Shown here: one piece after another, positions 55,738-64,000 of the stretch
Layout of the letters: each line of letters opens with the position of its first letter
Position numbering within the stretch: the first letter of the stretch is position 1
From: Azospirillum agricola
Lineage (GTDB): Bacteria; Pseudomonadota; Alphaproteobacteria; Azospirillales; Azospirillaceae
Direction of reading: 5' to 3'
NCBI RefSeq assembly: GCF_017876095.1
Contig: NZ_JAGINM010000010.1
Coordinates: 124,001-188,000, forward strand
Length of the DNA stretch: 64,000 nucleotides
The notes under the pieces: model-generated
Seen by the model: the letters and a program-made list of their open reading frames with translations, nothing else
Databases searched by the model: none
What the model was told of the DNA's origin: nothing
Made by a program: the position numbers and the translations under genes

Positions 55738-56168
55738 GACGAAACCAGCCCCCGCGCCCAATCAACCAAGTTGCCGGGCGGCCGCATCGCTCCGCGTCCG
55801 GCTGTCGTGAACGGCTCTTGCGGACAGCGTCATCCGGAGCCGGATTGTTTTCACCACTGTACTGCGCTTTCGGCCGACTCTCCACCCGAAATTGCCGACA
55901 GCCCGATGTTTCTTCGGTCGGCGATATTGTTATAGCAAGGAAATTGTTGAATCTTTTTGCAACTGTTCTTGAGTCCGCCCGCTTTGGATGCAATCCCTCC
56001 GCCCGATGACGGAAAAGCGTTACCGGCGACGGATTCGATGCGCCGGAGCCGGCAAAAGCGTTACCGGTAACGCCATCCACTGCCGATTTGACCGGTAAAT
56101 TTCTTTGGCCTTCCGGTGCGCCGGCCGATCCGCTACAAGAGCCTATCATGCCGATGCAGGGGGAATCG
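55738..56168. promoter_or_regulatory. Divergent promoter region of the hemagglutinin operon and parA-like gene
   Basis: No gene is visible in these 431 bases. An AT-rich patch (about 55915-55975, with GATATTGTTATAG and ATTGTTGAATCTTTTTGC) is the likely promoter zone for the minus-strand operon. GCGTTACCGG occurs at 56017-56026 and again within the palindrome at 56058-56073; ACCGGTAAA occurs once more near 56091. Confidence 0.5.
56058..56073. promoter_or_regulatory. Perfect 16-bp palindrome
   Basis: GCGTTACCGGTAACGC is its own reverse complement. A half-site copy, GCGTTACCGG, lies 41 bases upstream and a third partial copy lies downstream. Its place about 95 bases before the parA-like start suggests an operator or a partition site. 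LacI-type operators have a similar core, but no such regulator is nearby. Confidence 0.55.
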
Positions 56169-56885
56169 ATGGCCAGTCCGACCGCCGTCGCTGCGAAGAA
56201 ACGCCCGGGCTCGCGCCCGCCGAAGCCCGTAAAGAAGACAGGCCCAGCCGCCGCCCGCTGGGTGGTCTACAGCGCGCCCAAGGGCGGCACCGGCAAGACG
56301 ACGAGCTGCAAGAACACCGCCGTCGCGGCGGCCCGCGACGGTATGCGGGTGGCCACGCTGGACTTCGACCCGCAGCGCACGCTCGGCCAGTGGCACGAGC
56401 TGCGCCGTCCGCACGACGTCGCCCGCATCGACCATTTCGAGGGCTCGCTGGAGGATGCCGGGGCCGCGCTGGCGCAGATCGCTCCGGACGCCTACGATGT
56501 CGTCTTCGTCGACACCCCGCCGTCGGTGGAGCTGTTTCCCGAGGCCACGAAGATTTTGCTGCGCCGGGCCGATCTGGTGCTGGTGCCGACCGGCGTCGGG
56601 CGGTTCGACAAGATGAGCGTCATTCCCTGGATGGAGTTCCTGCGCGACTATGGCCGTCCGGCCGCCTTCCTGCTGAACCGGGTCAAGCGCCGCTCGGTCA
56701 GCCTGCGCGAGGCCAAGCTTGAGCTGGGCCGCATCGGCCGGCTGGTGCCGCACGAGGTTCCGGACATCGAGGACATGCACCGGGTCGACGACATCGGCTG
56801 TTCCATTGTCGATGTCGGCGCGGTGAACGGCGCGGATGAATGTCTGGGCGCCTGGTATTTCGTCCGGCACGAATTGGGGCTGTGA
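56169..56885 (+). CDS. ParA/MinD-family ATPase
   Basis: The product has 238 residues from the ATG at 56169, chosen for CAGGGGGA just upstream; a second in-frame ATG lies seven codons earlier. A basic tail of about 30 residues precedes the deviant Walker A KGGTGKTTS (38-46). Further ParA motifs are VATLDFDPQRTLGQWHELR, the Walker B-like VVFVDTPPSVE and the later VLVPTGVGRFDK. ParA-type ATPases bind DNA non-specifically and move plasmids, chromosomes or protein clusters. The gene is followed after five bases by a DUF3102-like gene in the position a ParB would take. No repABC or other replication gene is visible, so the pair may serve plasmid or chromid partition or position another cargo. Confidence 0.85.
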   Translation: MASPTAVAAKKRPGSRPPKPVKKTGPAAARWVVYSAPKGGTGKTTSCKNTAVAAARDGMRVATLDFDPQRTLGQWHELRRPHDVARIDHFEGSLEDAGAALAQIAPDAYDVVFVDTPPSVELFPEATKILLRRADLVLVPTGVGRFDKMSVIPWMEFLRDYGRPAAFLLNRVKRRSVSLREAKLELGRIGRLVPHEVPDIEDMHRVDDIGCSIVDVGAVNGADECLGAWYFVRHELGL

Positions 56886-56890
56886 AAGAA

Positions 56891-57589
56891 ATGGTGAACG
56901 TCAAGTCCTTCATGAAGAAAGCGGCGGAGCAGGGCAGGGCGGCGCCCGCGCCCGGCGGAAGCCCGGCCGCCCCCGCGGCGCCGGCGGCGCTGCCCGCATC
57001 GAAGGCCGACCGCCGTGCCGCCGACATCAGCGACGCCATCGTTCCCTGCCGCACCCGGCAGGAGTTCACGCAGGAGATCCGCTATCACTGGAACCGCAGC
57101 CGGAAGGAGTTCCTGTCGATCGGCCGTTATCTGAACCGTGCCAAGGAAACCCTTCCCCACGGCGAGTTCGAGGCGATGATCGAGAGCGACATGCCCTTCT
57201 CGGTGGAGACCGCCTTCCGCTTCCGTGCGGTCGCCGACGCCATCGACACCGGCCGGCTGACGATGGAGATGCTGCCGGGGGCCGAAAGCGTCGCCTACCA
57301 GATCGTGACGATGAAGCCGGACGAGTTGGAGCGGGCCAAGGCGGTCGGCCTCATCCGCCCGGACGTCACGCGGCGGCAGCTGATCGACTTCAAGCAGTCC
57401 CTGCGCGCGCCGAAGCCGGAAAGCACCCCCGACCGCCGCAAGCAGCTGCTGGCCGAATACGCCCGCCACACGGCGCGGCTTGCCGAGATCCGCGCGGAGC
57501 TTCTGCGCGACCATGGCATCGATCCGGACAAGCCGACGGGCGGAATCACCATCGACGTCGAAGCGGAGGATGTCGGGGCAGCCTCCTGA
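56891..57589 (+). CDS. DUF3102-like protein, possible partner of ParA
   Basis: The product has 232 residues. The ATG at 56891 is used; a GTG at 56882 overlapping the ParA stop (GTGA) is an alternative start. After an Ala/Pro-rich linker, residues about 55-125 read SRKEFLSIGRYLNRAKETLPHGEFEAMIESDMPFSVETAFRFRAVADAI when taken in pieces: SIGRYLNRAKE, LPHGEFEAMIE and SVETAFRFRAVA. This pattern of IG..L..AK..LPHG.F..W/I and S..TA.R is that of DUF3102 proteins found on phages and plasmids. The C-terminal half is helical and charged (RRQLIDFKQSLRAP). It is not a canonical ParB; no ParB Arg-box is seen. Operon spacing argues for joint function with the ATPase. Confidence 0.65.
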   Translation: MVNVKSFMKKAAEQGRAAPAPGGSPAAPAAPAALPASKADRRAADISDAIVPCRTRQEFTQEIRYHWNRSRKEFLSIGRYLNRAKETLPHGEFEAMIESDMPFSVETAFRFRAVADAIDTGRLTMEMLPGAESVAYQIVTMKPDELERAKAVGLIRPDVTRRQLIDFKQSLRAPKPESTPDRRKQLLAEYARHTARLAEIRAELLRDHGIDPDKPTGGITIDVEAEDVGAAS

Positions 57590-57629
57590 CCTCCGCCCGC
57601 CCGGCACCCGCCCGCCCGGCGCGTCCGCG

Positions 57630-58121
57630 TCAGCGTCCGGAATGGGACGGGTAGCTGGAGCCGCCGTTGCCCGCCCGCCGGGTGCCCTGTGAGGCGTCGC
57701 CGCCCAGCAGGTCGACCAGCTTCCCGAAATCCCGCTGGAGGCTGTCGAAGAAATCGCCGCCGGATCGGGCTTGCGCGGTCTGGACCGGCATCCGGCGCGA
57801 GGCGTGCGGACCACCGGCGTGGGAGCGGGAGCGGACCGATGCCGCCTTGGGGACCGGCTTGCGCGATGGCGTCACCGTCGGGGGCGGAGGCGGGAGCGGC
57901 GCTTCCGGCAGGCTGGCGGTCGGCCCCAGGGTCGGCGGCTCGCCGGGCTTGCTGTTGCGGGAAAAGGCGTCGCCGCACAGGCCGCTGTCGGCCGCCTGCT
58001 CCTTGCGGTCGCCATCGAGCAGCCAGCAATCGACGGCGGCATGGGCCTTGCCCATGCCGGTCCCCGCCGCGCCGATTCCCACCGCCGCGATCACCACCCA
58101 GAGCCAGCCGCGCCGCGCCAT
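57630..58121 (-). CDS. Secreted or membrane-anchored Pro/Arg-rich hypothetical protein
   Basis: The product has 163 residues from the ATG at 58121; the frame is open further up but that part looks non-coding. Residues 3-28 (RRGWLWVVIAAVGIGAAGTGMGKAHA) are a signal peptide or anchor, with cleavage expected after AHA. Two cysteines follow (VDCWLLD and GLCGDAF), then a proline-rich stretch (LPPPPPTVTPSRKP) and a C-terminal helical segment FFDSLQRDFGKLVDLLGG. I do not recognise a family. It converges on the ParA/DUF3102 pair. Confidence 0.6.
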   Translation of the reverse strand: MARRGWLWVVIAAVGIGAAGTGMGKAHAAVDCWLLDGDRKEQAADSGLCGDAFSRNSKPGEPPTLGPTASLPEAPLPPPPPTVTPSRKPVPKAASVRSRSHAGGPHASRRMPVQTAQARSGGDFFDSLQRDFGKLVDLLGGDASQGTRRAGNGGSSYPSHSGR

Positions 58122-58335
58122 CACGCTCCCCGTTCGTCGCCGGTCCCGATCACCAGAGATAAACGCCCGCCACGCTTCTTTCGTCCGTGCGAAATGGGAG
58201 CGCGATATCGGATTCGTGGTACCCCGGCGGGTGTGGGTGAGAGGGGAGGGCGATCGTGCCGCACTTGTCTTGCGCGCGGGTTGATGGGACAGTTCGCCCC
58301 CTTTCCGTCCTGGACTCCGTGACGCAGCATCGACG

Positions 58336-59232
58336 ATGGCCGACTTCAACTGGAACGATCTGCGCTACTTCCTGGCGGTGGCCCGCGCCGGCACGCTGAC
58401 CACGGCGGCGCAGCGCCTGCGGGCCGACCACAGCACGGTCAGCCGCCGCATCACCGCGCTGGAGGAGGCGTTGCGGGTGACGCTGTTCGAGCGCCGCCCC
58501 AGCGGCTTCACCCTGACCACCCAGGGCGAACGGCTGAAGGACACCGCCGAGGCGATGGAAAGCGCCGCCTTCCTGGCGCAGAGCATGGTCGCCGATGGGG
58601 ATTCCTCCCTGTCCGGCCCGGTGCGGATCGGAGCGCCGGAAGGGTTCGGCAGCTGCTTCCTGGCGCCGCGCATCGGCGGCCTGTGCGACCGCCATCCGGA
58701 TCTGGAGGTGCAGCTCGTCGCCATGCCGCGCGTCTTCAGCCTGTCGAAGCGCGAGGCCGACCTCGCCATCAGCCTGTCCTGCCCGCAGGAAGGGCGGCTT
58801 TACGCCCGTAAGCTCACCGACTACCGGCTGGGTCTCTACGCGACGGCCGACTACCTCGACGCGCATCCGCCCATCGGCAATCGCGCGGCCTTGGCCAGCC
58901 ACGACTTCATCGGCTACATCGACGATCTGATCTTCGCGCCGGAGCTGGACTACATTGAAGCCATCGGCACGATCACCCCGCGCATCAAGAGCAGCAGCCT
59001 GGTCGCGCAGATGAAGGCGACGCTGGCCGGGGCGGGGCTGTGCATGCTGCCGGCCTTCATCGCCCGATCGGAGCCGGCGCTGGTGCCGGTTCTGCAAGAG
59101 GAGGTGACGATCACCCGCTCCTTCTGGCTGATCGTCCACGAGGACATGCGGTCGATGGCGCGCATCGCCGTGGCCGCCGACTTCATCGCCGAGACCGTGC
59201 GGCGGGAGCAGGGGCTGTTCCTGCCGTCGTAA
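58336..59232 (+). CDS. LysR-family transcriptional regulator
   Basis: The product has 298 residues. Residues 5-64 are the winged helix-turn-helix (WNDLRYFLAVARAGTLTTAAQRLRADHSTVSRRITALEEALRVTLFER in pieces), followed by the linker helix. Residues about 90-290 are the periplasmic-binding-like effector domain (SGPVRIGAPEGFGSCFLAPRI). The starting FNWNDLRYFLAVAR type is common among alphaproteobacterial LysR proteins near branched-chain and acyl-CoA genes. It is convergent with the valine-degradation operon rather than divergent, so its target is not evident from position; mmsA-mmsB regulators in other bacteria belong to the AraC or LysR class. Confidence 0.88.
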   Translation: MADFNWNDLRYFLAVARAGTLTTAAQRLRADHSTVSRRITALEEALRVTLFERRPSGFTLTTQGERLKDTAEAMESAAFLAQSMVADGDSSLSGPVRIGAPEGFGSCFLAPRIGGLCDRHPDLEVQLVAMPRVFSLSKREADLAISLSCPQEGRLYARKLTDYRLGLYATADYLDAHPPIGNRAALASHDFIGYIDDLIFAPELDYIEAIGTITPRIKSSSLVAQMKATLAGAGLCMLPAFIARSEPALVPVLQEEVTITRSFWLIVHEDMRSMARIAVAADFIAETVRREQGLFLPS

Positions 59233-59250
59233 GGAGCGCCCGGCAGGGGA

Positions 59251-59270
59251 GGGGAGGGCGAACCCTCCCC
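59251..59270. terminator. Terminator between LysR gene and mmsB
   Basis: GGGGAGGG at 59251-59258 pairs with CCCTCCCC at 59263-59270 around a CGAA tetraloop. It lies between convergent stops at 59232 and 59282. Confidence 0.65.
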
Positions 59271-59281
59271 GCCGAACCGTG

Positions 59282-60175
59282 TCAGGCGTTGTCGCCGCGC
59301 AGCATGCGGATGATGCCGGAGAAGTCGGCGCCGCCTTCGCCGGCCGCCGCCATCATGGCGTAGAGCTGTGTCGCGGCCGCCCCCAGCGGGGTCGGGGCGC
59401 CGGCGCTCTGCGAGGCCTCCTGGGCCAGCTTCAGATCCTTCAGCATCAGCGCGGCCGCGAAGCCCGGCTGATAGTCGCGGTTGGCCGGGCTGGCCGGAAC
59501 CGGGCCGGGGACCGGGCAATAGCTGGTCAGCGACCAGCACTGGCCCGACGCGGTGGAGGCGACGTCGAACAGCGACTGGTGCGACAGCCCCAGCTTCTCC
59601 GCCAGCACGAAGGCCTCGCAGACGCCGATCATCGAGATGCCGAGGATCATGTTGTTGCAGATCTTTGCCGCCTGCCCGGCCCCGGCGCCGCCGCACAGCA
59701 CGATCTTCTTGCCCATGGCCTCCAGCACCGGGCGGGCGCGCTCGAAGGCGTCCGCCTCGCCGCCGGCCATGAAGGTCAGCGTGCCGGCCGCCGCCCCGCC
59801 GACGCCGCCGGACACCGGCGCGTCGAGCGAGGCCGCCCCCTTGGCCGCCGCCAGCGCGTGCGCCTTGCGCGCGGAGTCCACGTCGATCGTCGAGCTGTCG
59901 ATCAGCAGGGCGCCCGGCCGCGCCGCCGCGACGATGCCCTCGGCGCCGTCATAGACGCCCAGCACATGCTTGCCGCTGGGCAGCATGGTGATGACGATGT
60001 CGGCCTCGCGCGCCACGTCGGCCGGTGAGGCGCCGATCGCCACGCCGGCCTCGCGGGCGGCATCGATCGCCGCCGGGACGAGATCGAACCCGCGCACGCT
60101 GTGTCCGGCCTTGACCAGATTGGCGGCCATCGGGCCACCCATGTTCCCCAAACCGATGAAACCGATGACGGCCAT
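59282..60175 (-). CDS. mmsB: 3-hydroxyisobutyrate dehydrogenase
   Basis: The product has 297 residues. The NAD-binding motif GFIGLGNMGGPMAANLVKAG is at residues 5-24, followed by the substrate loop DAPVSGGVGGAAAGTLTFM and the catalytic lysine segment GAGQAAKICNNM. These are the hallmarks of beta-hydroxyacid dehydrogenases of the MmsB type. The enzyme oxidises 3-hydroxyisobutyrate to methylmalonate semialdehyde in valine breakdown. It lies 59 bases downstream of the acyl-CoA dehydrogenase and in the same operon as mmsA, which uses its product, so the assignment is firm. Confidence 0.93.
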   Translation of the reverse strand: MAVIGFIGLGNMGGPMAANLVKAGHSVRGFDLVPAAIDAAREAGVAIGASPADVAREADIVITMLPSGKHVLGVYDGAEGIVAAARPGALLIDSSTIDVDSARKAHALAAAKGAASLDAPVSGGVGGAAAGTLTFMAGGEADAFERARPVLEAMGKKIVLCGGAGAGQAAKICNNMILGISMIGVCEAFVLAEKLGLSHQSLFDVASTASGQCWSLTSYCPVPGPVPASPANRDYQPGFAAALMLKDLKLAQEASQSAGAPTPLGAAATQLYAMMAAAGEGGADFSGIIRMLRGDNA

Positions 60176-60234
60176 GTGCGCTTCTCCCTCGGTGCGTTGC
60201 TTTTGGTTGTTGGCTGTTGCGGCCTGGCTGGCGG

Positions 60235-61380
60235 TCACCCCAGGCGGGCGATCTCGCTGCGCGACACGATCAGGCGCATGATCTCGTTGGTGCCCTCCAG
60301 GATCTGGTGCACCCGCAGGTCGCGCACGATCTTTTCGACCCCATAGTCGGACAGGTAGCCATAGCCGCCGAAGAGTTGCAGCGCGCTGTTGGCCACCTCG
60401 AATCCGGTGTCGGTGCCGAAGCGCTTGGCCATGGCGCAGAGACGGGTGGCGTCCCGGCTCTTGGCGTCGAGCGCCGCCGCCGCGCGGTGGACGAAGGTAC
60501 GCGCCGCCTCCAGCTCGGTCGCCATGTCGGCGATGCGGAACTGGAGCGCCTGGAAACGGTCGAGCGATTGGCCGAACGCCTTGCGCTCGCCCATGTATCT
60601 CAGCGCCGCGTCGAGCGCCGCCTGGGCGCCGCCGATCGAGCAGGCAGCAATGTTGATGCGGCCGCCGTCGAGCCCCTTCATGGCGAACTTGAAGCCCATC
60701 CCCTCCTGCCCCAGCAGGGCGGAGGCCGGGATGCGGGCGTCCTCGAAGATCACGGCGCGGGTCGGCTGGGCGTTCCAGCCCATCTTGTGCTCGTTGGCGC
60801 CGAAGGACAGGCCGGGCGTGTCCCTGGGCACCAGGAAGGCGCTGATGCCGCCGGGGCCGTCCTCGCCGGTGCGGGCCATAACGAGGTAGAGGTCGGAGCT
60901 TCCCGCTCCCGAGATGAACTGTTTGGCGCCGTTCAGCACGTAGGAATCGCCGTCGCGCACCGCCCGCGTTCGCAGTGCCGCCGCGTCGGAGCCGGCGTTG
61001 GCCTCGGTCAGGCAGTAGCTGGCGAGCCATTCCATCCGGCAGAGCTTCGGCAGCCAATGGGTCTTCTGCTCCGCCGAGCCGAAGGCGTCGACCATCCCCG
61101 CCACCATGTTGTGGATCGAGATGTAGGAGGCGATGGTCGGGCAGCCCTGGCTCAGCGCCTCGAAGATGACGACGGCGTCGAAGCGCGACAGGGCCGAGCC
61201 GCCATGCTCCTCCGCCACATAGATGCCGCCCATGCCGAGGTCGCCGGCGGCGCGGAGCTTGTCGACCGGAAAATGCTTTTTCTGATCCCATTCGACGGCG
61301 AAGGGCGCCAGTTCGTCACGGGCGAAGGACAGCGCCATGTCGCGGATGGCGAGTTGATCGTCGGACAGTTCGAAGGACAT
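60235..61380 (-). CDS. Acyl-CoA dehydrogenase, probable isobutyryl-CoA dehydrogenase
   Basis: The product has 381 residues from the ATG at 61380 (MSFELSDDQLAIRDMALSFA), the usual family start; the frame continues upstream without conserved sequence. FAD- and substrate-binding motifs are CLTEANAGSDAAALRTRA and QFISGAGSSDLYLVMARTG. The C-terminal LEGTNEIMRL carries the catalytic base, Glu362, in the position used by short-chain and isobutyryl-CoA dehydrogenases. The flavoprotein would convert isobutyryl-CoA to methacrylyl-CoA. Location between mmsA and mmsB supports this over a general short-chain role. The methacrylyl-CoA hydratase and hydrolase are not in the window. Confidence 0.88.
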   Translation of the reverse strand: MSFELSDDQLAIRDMALSFARDELAPFAVEWDQKKHFPVDKLRAAGDLGMGGIYVAEEHGGSALSRFDAVVIFEALSQGCPTIASYISIHNMVAGMVDAFGSAEQKTHWLPKLCRMEWLASYCLTEANAGSDAAALRTRAVRDGDSYVLNGAKQFISGAGSSDLYLVMARTGEDGPGGISAFLVPRDTPGLSFGANEHKMGWNAQPTRAVIFEDARIPASALLGQEGMGFKFAMKGLDGGRINIAACSIGGAQAALDAALRYMGERKAFGQSLDRFQALQFRIADMATELEAARTFVHRAAAALDAKSRDATRLCAMAKRFGTDTGFEVANSALQLFGGYGYLSDYGVEKIVRDLRVHQILEGTNEIMRLIVSRSEIARLG

Positions 61381-61483
61381 CGCGTCACCCTGGACAGTCA
61401 AGACCGGCTGCGTCTTCCCATCGCGTCCCGCCCCCTCCGGCAACCAATTCGTCGGGAAAGGGCGTGACGCGCGAGAGCGATGG

Positions 61484-62983
<1,500 letters not shown>

Positions 62984-63596
62984 TGGCGTTGTCCTCCCAC
63001 GGAATGTTTGCTGACGCAGCGTTGTGTAATGTTGCCATTCATGTGCGCCAAACCAACATTAAGGAGCGACTGGAAACTTTGCGCAACCGTTGTGCAGGAA
63101 TGCTCTTCTGGTCTTCTGGATGGAACCATAAAGTGTTACGAGAGCACCCATAACCTGCACTCCTTGGAACCATAAAATGGTCCGTCACAACCGCACGCCT
63201 CCGGGACCAGCGGAGAGTGTGGGGATGCTGTGAAATCGCTCCCCTACCAAGCGGATCCGTTTGTAAAATCTCCCACACTGTGAGTGTTGTGGTGACCGCC
63301 CGATCGGCGTCCACCTCCAGGTGCCCGCCATCCGAAACTTGGTTGACGTGTTGTTGCGGTTCCTCGCAGGAGATGCCTTTGGCTCCTCCTGTCATCAAAG
63401 CCGCAAGATATCGTTTGAAGACAGCGACCTTCAGAGCATCGCAAAGGGGGCAACCAAAAAACATCAATAACAAAGAAATATTTCAGAAATCCAATATATA
63501 TTAGATGATTATATCAGAAATCTATCACGAATACCAGCCTTCCTTAGAGCCAAGATTTGAATATCGTGTTGTCGAACCGTCGTCGCAGGAGGCCTC
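62984..63596. other. Noncoding region between mmsA and cas5
   Basis: No convincing gene is found in these 613 bases; the few open frames have atypical composition and no ribosome site. The left part holds the mmsA promoter. TGGAACCATAAA occurs at 63121-63132 and again at 63165-63176. From about 63460 to 63560 the DNA is AT-rich (ATATTTCAGAAATCCAATAT), the probable promoter of the cas operon. No CRISPR repeats and no cas3 remnant were recognised. Confidence 0.55.
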
Positions 63597-64000
63597 ATGT
63601 CTTACAGCCTCACACTGCGCGTTTCGGGCGCGCGCGCTTGCTTTTCCCGAGCCGAGTTCAAGACCGAACGTGCCTCCTATGAGGTGATCACGCCCTCCGC
63701 GGCCCGTGGCATCTTCGATGCCGTGTACTGGCGCCCCGGCCTGCGCTGGGTCATCGACCGCATCCACGTGCTCACCCCCATCCGCCTCCAGTCGCTCAGC
63801 CGCAACGAGGTCGGTGATCGCGTCCCGGTCGCCACCGTGCGCCACGCCATGCGCACCGGTGACCTCCACGCCCTGCCGCGCGCCGCCGCCGACAACCGTC
63901 AGCGACGCGCCGCCACCATCCTGGTCGAGGTCGACTATCTGGTCACCGCCCACCTCATCCTGACCGACGACGCTCCGGCCGGCGACCGGCTGGACGAGCC
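63597..64000 (+). CDS. cas5c: CRISPR-associated protein Cas5, type I-C (5' part)
   Basis: The window ends after 134 codons; relatives have about 220-240 residues. The ATG at 63597 has a strong AGGAGG seven bases upstream. The N-terminal pattern is typical of Cas5c/Cas5d: residues 20-39 EFKTERASYEVITPSAARGI, then DAVYWRPGLRWVIDRIHVL and PIRLQSLSRNEV. In type I-C systems this RAMP protein replaces Cas6: it cuts the CRISPR transcript into crRNAs and stays bound to the 5' handle within Cascade. Tyr44 lies where an active-site tyrosine is found in studied members. The canonical order is cas3-cas5-cas8c-cas7-cas4-cas1-cas2; the later genes would lie beyond the window, but no cas3 precedes it here. 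Confidence 0.9.
   Translation, partial: MSYSLTLRVSGARACFSRAEFKTERASYEVITPSAARGIFDAVYWRPGLRWVIDRIHVLTPIRLQSLSRNEVGDRVPVATVRHAMRTGDLHALPRAAADNRQRRAATILVEVDYLVTAHLILTDDAPAGDRLDE

Noticed and set aside
52030..55935. 1301-codon plus-strand frame opposite the hemagglutinin gene
   Set aside because: The minus strand encodes a clear HMW1-type protein; the plus translation is Gly/Asp/Arg-rich without motifs.
63039..63504. Two small opposing frames in the mmsA-cas5 space, considered as a cas3 remnant or new gene
   Set aside because: No helicase or HD motif, no ribosome binding site, and composition unlike neighbouring genes.

Overview
The window is strongly GC-rich DNA with codon third positions almost all G or C. 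Gene content suggests an alphaproteobacterium of the Azospirillum / Rhodospirillales type (inference from gene families, not from a marker gene). No rRNA, tRNA or CRISPR repeat array was found. The two ends cut genes: an unrecognised gene at base 1 and a type I-C cas5 at base 64000. AT-rich islands stand out upstream of the small RTX gene, the RTX exporter, the hemagglutinin-caspase operon and cas5.

Layout. (1) 1-6410: three co-directional genes of unknown role, one with a fibre-like repeat shaft and one with a possible aegerolysin-like N-terminus, then a small RTX protein and an unknown 233-residue protein. (2) 6458-14298: a carotenoid-tailoring cluster with two CrtI/CrtN-type FAD desaturases/oxidases, a PlsC-type acyltransferase, a family 2 glycosyltransferase and a sulfotransferase remnant on the minus strand, and a divergent aldehyde dehydrogenase plus DUF4126 membrane protein. 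The set resembles staphyloxanthin-type C30 carotenoid pathways, but no diapophytoene synthase gene is present here. (3) 14384-18674: 4-hydroxyproline catabolism: GntR/FCD regulator, hydroxyproline epimerase, DapA-type deaminase and FAD-dependent D-amino-acid dehydrogenase, with a 31-bp palindromic operator candidate in the divergent promoter. A MITE-like element follows. (4) 19191-42105: a type I secretion locus (HlyB-like ABC with a degenerate C39 domain, HlyD-like adaptor) and its probable substrate, a 6408-residue RTX protein built from three classes of repeat.

(5) 42249-55737 (minus strand): the most unusual locus. A 2145-residue protein joins an HMW1/TpsA-type filamentous hemagglutinin N-terminus, a long beta-rich region, a Pro-rich stalk and a C-terminal caspase-like (C14) domain with an intact His/Cys pair. 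It is followed at operon spacing by a complete NHLM-type export set: adaptor, ABC with intact C39 peptidase, second large ABC, and a stand-alone cyclic-nucleotide-binding protein. No RiPP precursor and no TpsB pore is seen. (6) 56169-57589: a ParA-like ATPase and a DUF3102-like partner, downstream of a perfect 16-bp palindrome. (7) 57630-62983: a secreted unknown, a LysR regulator, and a valine-degradation operon (mmsA, isobutyryl-CoA dehydrogenase, mmsB). (8) 63597-64000: the start of type I-C cas5, with no cas3 directly upstream.

How they fit together: the valine and hydroxyproline modules are ordinary catabolic accessories. The carotenoid cluster suggests a modified membrane pigment. Two separate type I-like exporters lie end to end, with the 19-kb adhesin gene between one and the terminator that separates it from the other.
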